IMG/VR virus record: IMGVR_UViG_3300042876_000151
Coordinates: 1 to 21,919 of that record
Source of the DNA: a virus
DNA length: 21,919 nucleotides
Direction: 5' to 3' (one strand)
The notes under the pieces were generated by a model that saw nothing but the letters and a program-made list of their open reading frames with translations, made no database searches and was not told the DNA's origin. The first letter of the stretch is position 1. Each line of letters starts with the position of its first letter. Made by a program: the position numbers and the translations under genes. Positions 1 to 6,016 of this stretch are shown here, in pieces.

Positions 1-60
1 ATAGGAGGAAATTTTCTCGATGGGTTGCTGCTGAGTGGTGGTTGTGATCTCGTTGCTCAT
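1..60 (-). CDS. recT: 5' end of recT (second copy, cut by window edge)
   Basis: This is the first 20 codons of recT, duplicated because the window overlaps itself. The full gene is at 20855-21895. The ATG at 60-58 follows a GGGAGGG Shine-Dalgarno site that overlaps the stop codon region of the upstream 82-aa gene, leaving only 3 bases between the two genes. Confidence 0.9.
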   Translation of the reverse strand, partial: MSNEITTTTQQQPIEKISSY

Positions 61-84
61 GGCTTACCCTCCCAATCCCATCGT
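1..84. repeat. Left copy of 84-bp terminal direct repeat
   Basis: These 84 bases are identical to the last 84 bases of the window. The repeat holds the first codons of recT and the last codon of the 82-aa gene. The recT ribosome-binding site lies in the end of that gene, so the two genes are naturally neighbours. The simplest reading is a circular or circularly permuted genome written with an overlap, about 21,835 bp unique. A true short direct terminal repeat is possible, since both genes would remain complete, but is less likely. Confidence 0.9.
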
Positions 85-312
85 ACGGAGGTCGTTGCGT
101 TCCTTATCCCACGCGGCCGAGTCGTCTTGGAAGTAAGTACCATGTACCGGGCATCCGCTGTTGTCACCAACGTATTCGTAACAGCAACATTGAGGTTCGG
201 CGGTTTTCTTTTCGTCTTCGTCAAGTTCACGCTCTGCTTGCTCTGCACGGACTCGCGCCTCGAATGCATCGAGGTCATTATGATATTGGATTGAGTTCTG
301 ATAGTATGACAT
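64..312 (-). CDS. Small acidic Cys-rich protein upstream of recT
   Basis: An 82-aa protein of unknown function, and the first gene of the recT block. It is charged, with a helical E/D/R-rich segment at about residues 14-36. A cluster follows at about residues 41-57: three adjacent cysteines, then a CPVH motif, which could bind a metal. The ATG is well supported by a TAAGGAGA ribosome-binding site. Its stop codon lies 3 bases before the recT start, so the two are probably co-translated. A role in recombination is only inferred from this position. Confidence 0.75.
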   Translation of the reverse strand: MSYYQNSIQYHNDLDAFEARVRAEQAERELDEDEKKTAEPQCCCYEYVGDNSGCPVHGTYFQDDSAAWDKERNDLRTMGLGG

Positions 313-362
313 TTTATTGTTTCTCCTTAGTCATTTTATACACCAAAACAAGCCCTAGAAAC

Positions 363-393
363 ATTGCAGTTTTGAATTTTTGAAAACTGCAAT
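363..393 (-). terminator. Hairpin at the end of the early block
   Basis: An 11-bp perfect inverted repeat (ATTGCAGTTTT / AAAACTGCAAT) with a 9-base loop lies between the methyltransferase stop (414) and the next gene start (312). The T-rich run after it is weak on the minus strand, so it may be a weak terminator or a processing hairpin. A TATAAA-like -10 lies further downstream near 334-339, but no good -35 was found. Confidence 0.5.
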
Positions 394-413
394 TATTCTA
401 TGCGAACAGCGCT

Positions 414-992
414 TTACACCTGCAACAACCAAATTAATTCCCATGAAGGGCTTTTGCCGTCAAGTGACGCAATAAACTTGAATCCGTTCCTCGATAGAAT
501 GCGCTCCCATGAAGCCCGCTCTAAATGCCATTCGACCTGACCGGTCCCGCCTGTGGTCCGCCGCCAGCCTTCCTCTTTTGAGGATGAATAAGCGAGGCAG
601 TTCGGGACCTCGACATACAACAGTCCGCCGGGAGATAGGTGGTCTGCTACCTTGCTGATGTCGCTCAAATCCTCGAAGTGTTCATAAACGCCCATCATGG
701 TGATGACGTTCACGCGCGGCATTTCCTCGATTGATTCAGCGAACTTCGCGCCGGGAAGTTTCTTCCTTGCGATTTCAAGCGCCACGCCTGAAATATCCAC
801 GCCAAAAAACTCTGTGTCGGGCCACTTATTCGCAAAGTATCGGAGCGTATGCCCATTCCCGCAGCCAAAATCAAGCATTGAGGCAACCTCGGTCACGTGC
901 TGGTTTATCGCGTTGAACGCAAAGGCGTCGCGGGCGTCGCTGGTCCACTTGGTGGGGTTCTCTTTATAGATTTTATTGTAGAAGTTCTGCAT
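414..992 (-). CDS. Class I SAM-dependent methyltransferase
   Basis: A 192-aa protein with the seven-strand Rossmann methyltransferase fold. Motif I is DFGCGNGHT at about residues 41-49, which binds SAM. FFGVDIS at about 62-68 supplies the acidic residue for the ribose. A YEHFED segment at about 103-108 lies near motif IV. A WHL...SW region and LxxxGF near the C-terminus fit the methyltransferase 11/UbiE-like group. There is no DPPY or NPPF motif, so a DNA adenine or cytosine-N4 methylase is unlikely, and the substrate is unknown. I chose the ATG at 992, which has GGAG upstream, over the ATG at 1028, which has none. It is the last gene of the early block and lies behind a strong palindrome. 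Confidence 0.85.
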   Translation of the reverse strand: MQNFYNKIYKENPTKWTSDARDAFAFNAINQHVTEVASMLDFGCGNGHTLRYFANKWPDTEFFGVDISGVALEIARKKLPGAKFAESIEEMPRVNVITMMGVYEHFEDLSDISKVADHLSPGGLLYVEVPNCLAYSSSKEEGWRRTTGGTGQVEWHLERASWERILSRNGFKFIASLDGKSPSWELIWLLQV

Positions 993-1058
993 GTTTTTTC
1001 TCCATTTTTGGGGTTTTCTTTCTACCATAGAACGCGATAAAACTTTCCAGAACGTGGC

Positions 1059-1086
1059 GCGTTCTGTAGAACGTTCTACAGAACGC
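1059..1086. repeat. 28-bp perfect palindrome, candidate operator
   Basis: A perfect 28-bp palindrome centred on AGAACGTTCT. Each half, GTTCTGTAGAAC, is itself nearly palindromic, and further AGAACG/CGTTCT copies lie just beyond it (1029-1034, 1049-1054). It sits between the membrane wHTH gene and the methyltransferase. There is no U-tract on either strand, so a protein-binding site (dimer or tetramer) or a cruciform is more likely than a terminator. Confidence 0.7.
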
Positions 1087-1089
1087 CAA

Positions 1090-1785
1090 CTAAAACGTTA
1101 TCTGACCTACGCCTTTTTCAGACTTCCATTTTGTCGTAAGCGTTGAAACGTACCCTTTACTTTTGTCGTGGTCAAGTTTCAATTGTGCTGTAATTTCTTT
1201 TGGCGAAAGAACCCTTCCGCTTTTTGAATATTCAGCGTTGAGCATGGCAGTAATCTTATCAGCGTAATCGCTTGCATGCTTCGGCTTATATTCCTTCGGC
1301 TTCGCCTGTTGGTTTCCGTGGCGCTTTTCCTCGCGCTCTTCAAGCATTTCTTTGTACTGTGAGCGAATGGAAACAAGAACGCCGGAAGGAAAAGAAAGCA
1401 GACTGAATAAACCAATTGCCCAAATGATGATCGCTCCGCGTGTCCCATTGTAGGCTTCAAGTAAGACATTTACTGTCATCACAACGACGATATAAAAAAC
1501 ATAGACTGTAGCAGCCAAAAGAAACGGGGCTTTGTTCTGACTCGCTTTATATTTTTGGTTATGACGGTAAAAGCGGATCGCGGTTGAAACGGAAGTAATA
1601 CCCAAAACTTCAACCACAAAAGCAGAAACAGCCGCGACCCACGAAGGGAAATTCATTAAATCCCGTGTATGATAGAACGTCAAATACGCAGGAATAACCG
1701 GGACGAAGTAGGGAACGACAGCCCCAAGAAAATCAAGGAATGATCGCTCTGCGCTATTGATTGTATTTGATAGCCATTCAAACAT
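1090..1785 (-). CDS. Four-TM membrane protein with C-terminal winged-helix-like domain
   Basis: A 231-aa protein, not recognised as a known family. Four hydrophobic segments lie at about residues 20-38, 47-67, 86-108 and 117-140. A charged cytoplasmic stretch follows (about 141-168, rich in K, E and R). The last ~60 residues look like a winged helix: a first helix with DYADKITAMLNAEYS, then SPKEITAQL and YVSTLTTKW, a pattern usual in HTH domains that decide plasmid or phage copy control. A membrane-tethered DNA-binding protein is therefore inferred. The ATG has a GGAGG site. A promoter with a palindrome and a hairpin lie upstream, so it may be separately regulated. Confidence 0.75.
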   Translation of the reverse strand: MFEWLSNTINSAERSFLDFLGAVVPYFVPVIPAYLTFYHTRDLMNFPSWVAAVSAFVVEVLGITSVSTAIRFYRHNQKYKASQNKAPFLLAATVYVFYIVVVMTVNVLLEAYNGTRGAIIIWAIGLFSLLSFPSGVLVSIRSQYKEMLEEREEKRHGNQQAKPKEYKPKHASDYADKITAMLNAEYSKSGRVLSPKEITAQLKLDHDKSKGYVSTLTTKWKSEKGVGQITF

Positions 1786-1805
1786 TTTAGCCTCCGAACA
1801 AAATA

Positions 1806-1840
1806 CCCCTGCCGAAACGGGATGAGCGTTTCAACAGGGG
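1806..1840 (-). promoter_or_regulatory. Leader hairpin before the membrane wHTH gene
   Basis: The arms CCCCTG-CC-GAAACG and CGTTTC-AA-CAGGGG pair with one symmetric internal loop and a 7-base loop. The hairpin lies 21 bases upstream of the ATG at 1785, just before its GGAGG site, and downstream of a predicted promoter. It could be an attenuator or an mRNA-stabilising 5' hairpin. Only a short T-run (TATTTTG) follows, so full termination is doubtful. Confidence 0.5.
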
Positions 1841-1870
1841 GTAGGGTTATTATATACGGTCTACTCATCC

Positions 1871-1910
1871 TAGACTAGTCTATTATACGACTTTTATTCT
1901 TCTTTGTCTG
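1871..1910 (-). promoter_or_regulatory. Predicted promoter with overlapping palindrome
   Basis: On the minus strand, CAGACA (1910-1905) and TATAAT (1887-1882) are separated by 17 bases, a good sigma-70-type match. The perfect 12-bp palindrome TAGACTAGTCTA (1871-1882) starts at the end of the -10 box, where a repressor would block transcription. It would drive the membrane wHTH gene and the methyltransferase, and overlaps the end of the 46-aa gene. Confidence 0.5.
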
Positions 1911-2034
1911 AATCCCAATACCTAAATACATCAGGATTGCCTTGATCATCAAAATGATATACCGTCATTCTTCGGTTTTTGCGAACAGGCAAACCAAACA
2001 TTCCAAAAAAAATCCATTTCAACCATGCAATCAT
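1894..2034 (-). CDS. 46-aa small protein
   Basis: A small gene that starts with the ATGA overlap of the preceding gene and is preceded by GAGGG. The N-terminus is hydrophobic and aromatic (MIAWLKWIFFGMFGLPV), followed by RKNRR and a polar, acidic tail ending in SDKEE. This resembles a short membrane-associated peptide with a positive-inside flank. Function is unknown. Translation coupling to the GT42/DUF115-like gene is the main support that it is real. Confidence 0.6.
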   Translation of the reverse strand: MIAWLKWIFFGMFGLPVRKNRRMTVYHFDDQGNPDVFRYWDSDKEE

Positions 2035-2594
2035 AATGCCCTCGCAAAAATCATGTCAAGTTTCGACGGATTCGAGTGGTTGATTATCTTCCTGCCGGCG
2101 CGGGTGTAAATGTTCTGCGCGAGTTGAAAATGCCAGCGCATCATTTCCATGCGGGCGGGAGTGGTCTTGACGCCCAGGCGGTAATCAGGTCGGTAATGCT
2201 CCCATTCGGGAGAGTGATCCACGCCGTAAAGGTGGACTTCCTCATAGCCGAGATAGTAGGCACATTTCAACGCGACGTAAGCCGCCGTCATGCCCGATAG
2301 GAACTTTTCAGCCTTGAACGCGCTTGTGTCCTTTGCAACCAGTTTTATGTTTGGAAAGTCGTACAGGCTATTGATTCCCAAAAGCAATTCAGAGAGAAAC
2401 GCAAGCCGGGCGTTGCCGATGTAGGAGCGGATGTCGTCCGGGTGTTTGCTGATGATCTCATTGTCCACACAGACATAATACTCCGGGAAAAATCCAGCGT
2501 AATTCATGCCGAAAGTCATCCCTGATGTCCAAACTTCGGCGGGCACGTCGTTATGGCTGGGTCCGTTGCCGATGATGTAACAGGTCCTTGTCAT
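2031..2594 (-). CDS. GT42/DUF115 (MptE-like) superfamily protein
   Basis: A 187-aa protein. It opens with a strand followed by GNGPSHNDV (about residues 9-17), the nucleotide-binding signature seen in GT42 sialyltransferases and DUF115/MptE-like proteins. The second hallmark is SGMTAAYVALKCAYYLGY followed by EVHLYGVDH (about 100-127), matching their T/S-G-x(n)-A-x(n)-LGY-x-x-I-x-L-x-G-x-D region. In these families the fold binds CMP-sugar or another nucleotide substrate. A surface or DNA glycosyl-transfer role in the phage is only inference. It starts one base after the preceding stop codon with a GGGAGG site. A related protein is encoded at 19664-20689. Confidence 0.7.
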   Translation of the reverse strand: MTRTCYIIGNGPSHNDVPAEVWTSGMTFGMNYAGFFPEYYVCVDNEIISKHPDDIRSYIGNARLAFLSELLLGINSLYDFPNIKLVAKDTSAFKAEKFLSGMTAAYVALKCAYYLGYEEVHLYGVDHSPEWEHYRPDYRLGVKTTPARMEMMRWHFQLAQNIYTRAGRKIINHSNPSKLDMIFARAL

Positions 2595-2595
2595 T

Positions 2596-2898
2596 TCAAA
2601 TCCTCCCGAACCATTTCAAGACATCTTCGCTGCTGTATGCAATTATCAGAGTTTCGGGAAATGGTTCGGCATCCCAATACTCTTGTTCGTCAACTGTCAA
2701 ACCAGCGCCGGGCATTTTCACTTCCACGCGCAAAGTTTGAATTAGGCATTTGTCATTCCTGCCAGTCACAACCAAGTCATACAGTTTTTTGAGTTGTGCG
2801 ACAATATCCACTCGAAAACCAAAGGCGCGTAATTCCCTAACAATCTGTGGCTGATTCGCGTCAACCTTTCCACCGGATGGGGGGCGTTTATGACTCAT
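2596..2898 (-). CDS. Small PD-(D/E)XK (VRR-NUC-like) nuclease
   Basis: A 100-aa protein with the minimal core of the PD-(D/E)XK nuclease fold. QPQIV at 16-20 in the first helix, D41 in YDLVV, and E59-V-K61 followed by a PG and a DEQEYW helix match VRR-NUC/Holliday-resolvase-like phage nucleases. The protein is very small, which is usual for phage VRR-NUC proteins. Expected role: cleavage of branched or structured DNA during replication or recombination. It overlaps the preceding gene by 11 bases and has an AAGGGAG site. Confidence 0.75.
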   Translation of the reverse strand: MSHKRPPSGGKVDANQPQIVRELRAFGFRVDIVAQLKKLYDLVVTGRNDKCLIQTLRVEVKMPGAGLTVDEQEYWDAEPFPETLIIAYSSEDVLKWFGRI

Positions 2899-3181
2899 TG
2901 GACAACTCCCTTTCAGCCCTCAACGTGCTTTGCAAGGCTGAAACTGCGTGCTTGATCGCGTCGTATTCGCCGTCAAGTTTTGCGCGGATCGCTGTCAACT
3001 CTGGCAGACTCGCATCCGCCTTGTCAGTCAGTTTCACGCGGTAATACTCAGCGGATGCCGCCGCCGCACGGTAGCCGATGTCCAACATTTGCGCTGCGAG
3101 TTTGTCAATCAGTTCGATTTTGTTTTGCGTCGCGCATGTGATAAATTCGTTGACCGACATTTCTTGTATAGGTGTGTTCAT
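2888..3181 (-). CDS. 97-aa hypothetical helical protein
   Basis: A protein of unknown function that appears wholly alpha-helical, with an Ala-rich stretch (GYRAAAASAEYY) and a second helical half (IRAKLDGEYDAIKHAVSALQ) suited to a coiled coil. It sits between the helicase-loader region and the nuclease, overlaps both neighbours, and has a GAGGAAG site. A role as an accessory replication factor is inferred from position alone. Confidence 0.65.
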   Translation of the reverse strand: MNTPIQEMSVNEFITCATQNKIELIDKLAAQMLDIGYRAAAASAEYYRVKLTDKADASLPELTAIRAKLDGEYDAIKHAVSALQSTLRAERELSNES

Positions 3182-3345
3182 GGCTTCCTCACAACTCTGA
3201 CAGACCGATGAATGACAACCGCGCCATCCTGCTTGACGTGGTAGACCGGGACCGGGTTGCAGGGTTCGCCCTTCGAGGATGTAATCCAGCTTTGAGCGAA
3301 AACGCGGTACAAAATTCCCTGAATTGCGAAAAATAGTTGTTTCAT
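3178..3345 (-). CDS. 55-aa small protein
   Basis: A short gene tied to both neighbours by 4-base ATGA overlaps: its start overlaps the stop of the helicase-loader gene and its stop overlaps the start of the 97-aa gene. It begins MKQLFFAIQGILYRVF, a moderately hydrophobic helix, followed by a basic, beta-like C-terminus (VYHVKQDG... VIHRSVRVVRKP). Function is unknown. The perfect overlaps at both ends and the otherwise unexplained 160-base gap make it a convincing gene. Confidence 0.7.
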   Translation of the reverse strand: MKQLFFAIQGILYRVFAQSWITSSKGEPCNPVPVYHVKQDGAVVIHRSVRVVRKP

Positions 3346-3893
3346 TTGGTCAACCTTTCTGTAAGTTGTTTCATTTGGTCAACAGGCGCAAGCATCCGCC
3401 CGCCGTTTGTCTCGATATATCCGCGCACTTCCGGCAAAAGAAGGTTTTCGGTTTTCGCCCTGTCTTGTAGTTGCTCGTAACATTGTATAAACCGCGCCCT
3501 GTCCGCCGTCTGGTCCTCGCTCATTCGCAGATTTCTCCAACCAATAGCCTTTACTGTCTTTTCGACTAATGGGTGAGACCATACCGGAGTACCATAATCA
3601 CCGCCGTTTTCGTTGATCTGCTTTCCGACTTCCTGCCAAGCTTCATAGGATGACGGTATATTCGTAGCCATGCCGCGAAGTTTTCCAACCGCACCGCGAA
3701 TCTCCCCGGTAGATGGTGCGAATGCCCGCCCTGGTTCGGTTCGGCACATTTTGACGGCGGCTTCGAGGGTTTCCGGGTCAATGTCGGATAAATCTTCCAA
3801 ATAGACCTGAACGGTGTAAGCTGTGACTTTCCAGTTAGGGAATGCCGCTGACAGTTTCGCAATAATGATCTCGATGTCGTGTTTAGTTGCCAT
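3342..3893 (-). CDS. Phage replicative helicase loader (G39P-like)
   Basis: A 183-aa protein. The N-terminal third (AAFPNWKVTAYTVQVYLEDL, then DPETLEAAV, then FAPSTGEIRGAV) matches the all-helical G39P/DnaI-helper fold of SPP1-type helicase loaders. The rest is polar and less conserved, as expected for the tail that contacts the helicase. The role would be to deliver the host replicative helicase to the initiator at the phage origin. It follows the DnaD-type initiator directly, overlapping it by 11 bases, the usual order in such modules. I chose the ATG at 3893 (GAGG upstream) over a TTG at 3908. Confidence 0.75.
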   Translation of the reverse strand: MATKHDIEIIIAKLSAAFPNWKVTAYTVQVYLEDLSDIDPETLEAAVKMCRTEPGRAFAPSTGEIRGAVGKLRGMATNIPSSYEAWQEVGKQINENGGDYGTPVWSHPLVEKTVKAIGWRNLRMSEDQTADRARFIQCYEQLQDRAKTENLLLPEVRGYIETNGGRMLAPVDQMKQLTERLTK

Positions 3894-4584
3894 GTTGCAT
3901 CGCCTCAAATTGTCGGATTGCCTCGAATGCCGCAGGCTCGTTGACTGGCTGTTTCTTTGCCTGTTGTGGTTTCATAGCTTCCTGATTTCCCTGTGCTTTC
4001 CAGCGGGCAAGGATTGCCAAGACGTACTTCCAGCCGCGTTTGTTTTGGGTCGCCGCTTCGTGGATTGCGTCAAGAGTCCATTGGACTGGATACGCCATGG
4101 AAGCCTCACGGAGTTCATCCGCTATCATGGGGGTTATGATTCCGATTTCCGCTGAGTAGGCTTTTGAAATCGCGGAGAGCGCGGCCTCATCCTCATTTTT
4201 CTTTGTATCTTTCTTAGATTCTTTCTTAGTGTCAAAATTTTTGACAGGTGGTTGTAAAGATTTTTGACAGGTAGCTGTCAAATTTATTGACAGGTTCGCC
4301 CGTCCTGTGTCCCTGTATTGGTGAGGCATTCCGAGCAAATCAGGCGTCAAATCTTCCATGTAACCAGTCTCAACCAGCTTTTCAATGTGCTTATTGATTG
4401 ACTGGCGAGATACTCCTAACTCATCCGCAATCCGATCTTGAGATGCTTTACATACACCGTCCGACATTTGGCAATAACGCCACATCTTACCGAATACTAG
4501 AGCAGTAAACGCTCCGAGTTGTGGAATCATACCGTCAATTACTGGCGTGAATCCGTCTACCTGTGCAAGTATTGTTTTGCTCAT
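3883..4584 (-). CDS. Phage replication initiator (wHTH + DnaD domain)
   Basis: A 233-aa protein and the first gene of the replication block. Residues ~20-90 form a winged helix (SQDRIADELGVSRQSINKHI is a clear HTH), as in phage replisome organisers. A polar linker (about 95-135) rich in Lys follows. Residues ~138-200 (KAYSAEIGII... LDAIHEAATQ... YVLAILARW) match the DnaD/DnaB_2 domain. Such proteins bind the origin and recruit helicase through a loader. Three iterons lie inside the linker-coding part (see 4230-4292), as in lambda O and other phage initiators. The start has a near-perfect AAAGGAGG site. Confidence 0.85.
   Translation of the reverse strand: MSKTILAQVDGFTPVIDGMIPQLGAFTALVFGKMWRYCQMSDGVCKASQDRIADELGVSRQSINKHIEKLVETGYMEDLTPDLLGMPHQYRDTGRANLSINLTATCQKSLQPPVKNFDTKKESKKDTKKNEDEAALSAISKAYSAEIGIITPMIADELREASMAYPVQWTLDAIHEAATQNKRGWKYVLAILARWKAQGNQEAMKPQQAKKQPVNEPAAFEAIRQFEAMQHGN
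4230..4292. other. Candidate replication origin: three 23-bp-spaced iterons
   Basis: Three imperfect palindromes of the form TGTCAA-N5-TTGACA lie at 4230-4246, 4253-4269 and 4276-4292, exactly 23 bp apart, with TTGACAGGT shared by all three. Because 23 is not a multiple of three, each copy is read in a different frame, so protein sequence does not explain the repeat. Next to it (4196-4229) is an AT-rich tract containing TCTTTCTTAG twice at a 12-bp spacing, a possible unwinding element. The location inside the initiator linker resembles lambda ori in gene O. Confidence 0.7.
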
Positions 4585-4713
4585 AATCCTCCTTTTCTGG
4601 TTTGTGGTGGCTCGCGTATTGTCCTAAATGCGCTAAATCGTACCTTGTTCTATTTTTAGACGCCCGTAACCACAATGCACATCTACTTTTATCATGCGCT
4701 TTTATGAAATAAA

Positions 4714-4752
4714 AGTACCAAATGTCATAAAAAAGATGTGACATTTGGTACT
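4714..4752 (-). terminator. Hairpin between late and replication blocks
   Basis: Perfect 14-bp arms (AGTACCAAATGTCA and its complement) with an 11-base loop lie between the end of the late block (4782) and the initiator gene (4584). On the minus strand the stem is followed by TTTATTTC, a weak U-rich tail, so it can act as a terminator. The arms could also bind a repressor: an ATGACA -35-like box in the distal arm and TAAAAG 18 bases on would place the early promoter here. Confidence 0.6.
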
Positions 4753-4781
4753 TGACAATCGCTATTTTGCGTGATTCTATT

Positions 4782-5063
4782 TTATGGGCTGCGCGTCCCG
4801 AATATCATCCCAAGGATTGCCGCAAGGACAACCCCAAAAGAATTCAAAACAGACCATCCATTCACGCGATTCGATAAAGAATTGAAGTCGTCCCCCAGAT
4901 TGCTGATTTGCGTATCATGGCGCGATTGAAGGACCCGGTAATCTGCTATCCCATTTGTGAGGACGCGCATTTCTGAGCGCATGGCGGTCATTTCCTGAGT
5001 CATCGTCAAGATTTGCTGAGATAGGACAGCAAGCGTTACTTTGTTGTTTTCTTCATCTGCCAT
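4782..5063 (-). CDS. XhlA-like coiled-coil protein with C-terminal TM (holin-associated)
   Basis: A 93-aa protein. Residues ~8-65 are a continuous heptad-like helix (QQILTMTQEMTAMRSEM...). A C-terminal membrane segment at ~70-88 (VLNSFGVVLAAILGMIFG) and a short basic tail follow. This order, a soluble coiled coil then a terminal TM, is that of XhlA-type haemolysin/holin accessory proteins. It is the last gene of the late block, where lysis genes often lie. I chose the ATG at 5063 (AGGTG 8 bases upstream) over the GTG at 5072, which overlaps the preceding stop. Confidence 0.6.
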   Translation of the reverse strand: MADEENNKVTLAVLSQQILTMTQEMTAMRSEMRVLTNGIADYRVLQSRHDTQISNLGDDFNSLSNRVNGWSVLNSFGVVLAAILGMIFGTRSP

Positions 5064-5068
5064 GATTT

Positions 5069-5728
5069 TCACCTGTATTTTTTGATTTGTTCGTTCGTCA
5101 TCAATGCGTTTTCAATTGTCCACTTCTTTGGCTTGCAGGGGAGTAGCTTGACCTTCTCAATATCTATCCACAGTTCGGTGTAAGCCACACGTGGAAGATA
5201 TTCAATCACTCCCCCAGAAGGCAGAAACACGCCGCCCGATTCATTCACGCAGGTCACAGCCCGGTACATTTCCGGGTAGGTGTCTTGATTATAAACCGAA
5301 GAGTCTGGAATTGCACCATCATACTTGAATGATTTCATGCGGAGCCGGCTGTTTCGCATGATGTCCCATGCGAAAAGAGCGCCGCCAAAGTCCTGAGATA
5401 ATGCGCTTACTGGCTTTGACGTGTCTATTGGTCCGCCAACTCCGCCGTTTATAAAGATGTCTGCCTCAAACTCAAATAAACGCTTCACAGCGTCAGGGTT
5501 TTTGATATTGATTTCTTCACAATGGGGAAACCAGCGATTCCACGGGATATTGTGCCCAAGGCGGGAAATGACGTCATCGCCGTTATCGTCAACCCGAATT
5601 ACATCGGGGACAATCGACAGACCGACATTTCGCGGCTCGTGCAGGATGATGCCGTAATAAATCTCTGGCTTTCCATCGTCCCAATATCGCGGATGCCCGC
5701 CGTTGACAACCATGCGCTTTTTTGTCAT
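5069..5728 (-). CDS. 219-aa late protein of unknown function
   Basis: Not recognised. It is rich in Trp, Gly, Asp and His, with clusters such as GGHPRYWDD, HEPRN, GHNIPWNRWFPHCEE and FINGGVGGP, and is probably a compact soluble enzyme or structural protein. No membrane segment or signal peptide is visible. It starts with an ATGA overlap and is followed by the XhlA-like gene. Possible roles are a virion accessory protein or an atypical lysis enzyme, but no known endolysin catalytic motif can be seen. Confidence 0.65.
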   Translation of the reverse strand: MTKKRMVVNGGHPRYWDDGKPEIYYGIILHEPRNVGLSIVPDVIRVDDNGDDVISRLGHNIPWNRWFPHCEEINIKNPDAVKRLFEFEADIFINGGVGGPIDTSKPVSALSQDFGGALFAWDIMRNSRLRMKSFKYDGAIPDSSVYNQDTYPEMYRAVTCVNESGGVFLPSGGVIEYLPRVAYTELWIDIEKVKLLPCKPKKWTIENALMTNEQIKKYR

Positions 5729-6006
5729 TCAACCCTGACCCACGTCTCAGTGGTGACGTACTCAACGCCGTTCCAAGTCTGAATAATTGCAACCTGCTTC
5801 TCAAAAACAGGGGAAGGGGGTTCGGTCACTGGCTCGATGTCTGCAACCGGGATATACCGATTGGTTGCGACAAGGCGACGCATAATTCCCTTGATATTTT
5901 TATCGACAATCAGGGAAATGGAATACGTCACGCCTTTGGAAACCTTACCCATATCGTTCCCTTCGAAGTTCGTGAGGTTCGTCTGCCGAATCGTTGTAAA
6001 ATCCAT
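5725..6006 (-). CDS. 93-aa late protein of unknown function
   Basis: A small soluble protein of mixed beta character with no membrane segment. The N-terminal half has strands (GVTYSISLIV, GIMRRLVAT). A Pro-rich middle (PVTEPPSPVFE) is followed by a C-terminal WNGVEYVTTETWVRV strand pair. It follows the portal stop by 10 bases, with an AGGAGC site, and overlaps the next gene by ATGA. A small virion or neck component is inferred from position only. Confidence 0.6.
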   Translation of the reverse strand: MDFTTIRQTNLTNFEGNDMGKVSKGVTYSISLIVDKNIKGIMRRLVATNRYIPVADIEPVTEPPSPVFEKQVAIIQTWNGVEYVTTETWVRVE

Positions 6007-6016
6007 TTTTTAGCTC

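Noticed and set aside
4535-4744. 69-aa frame on the minus strand upstream of the initiator
   Set aside because: It overlaps the start of the initiator and runs into the 14-bp inverted repeat. No ribosome site and a composition unlike real proteins.
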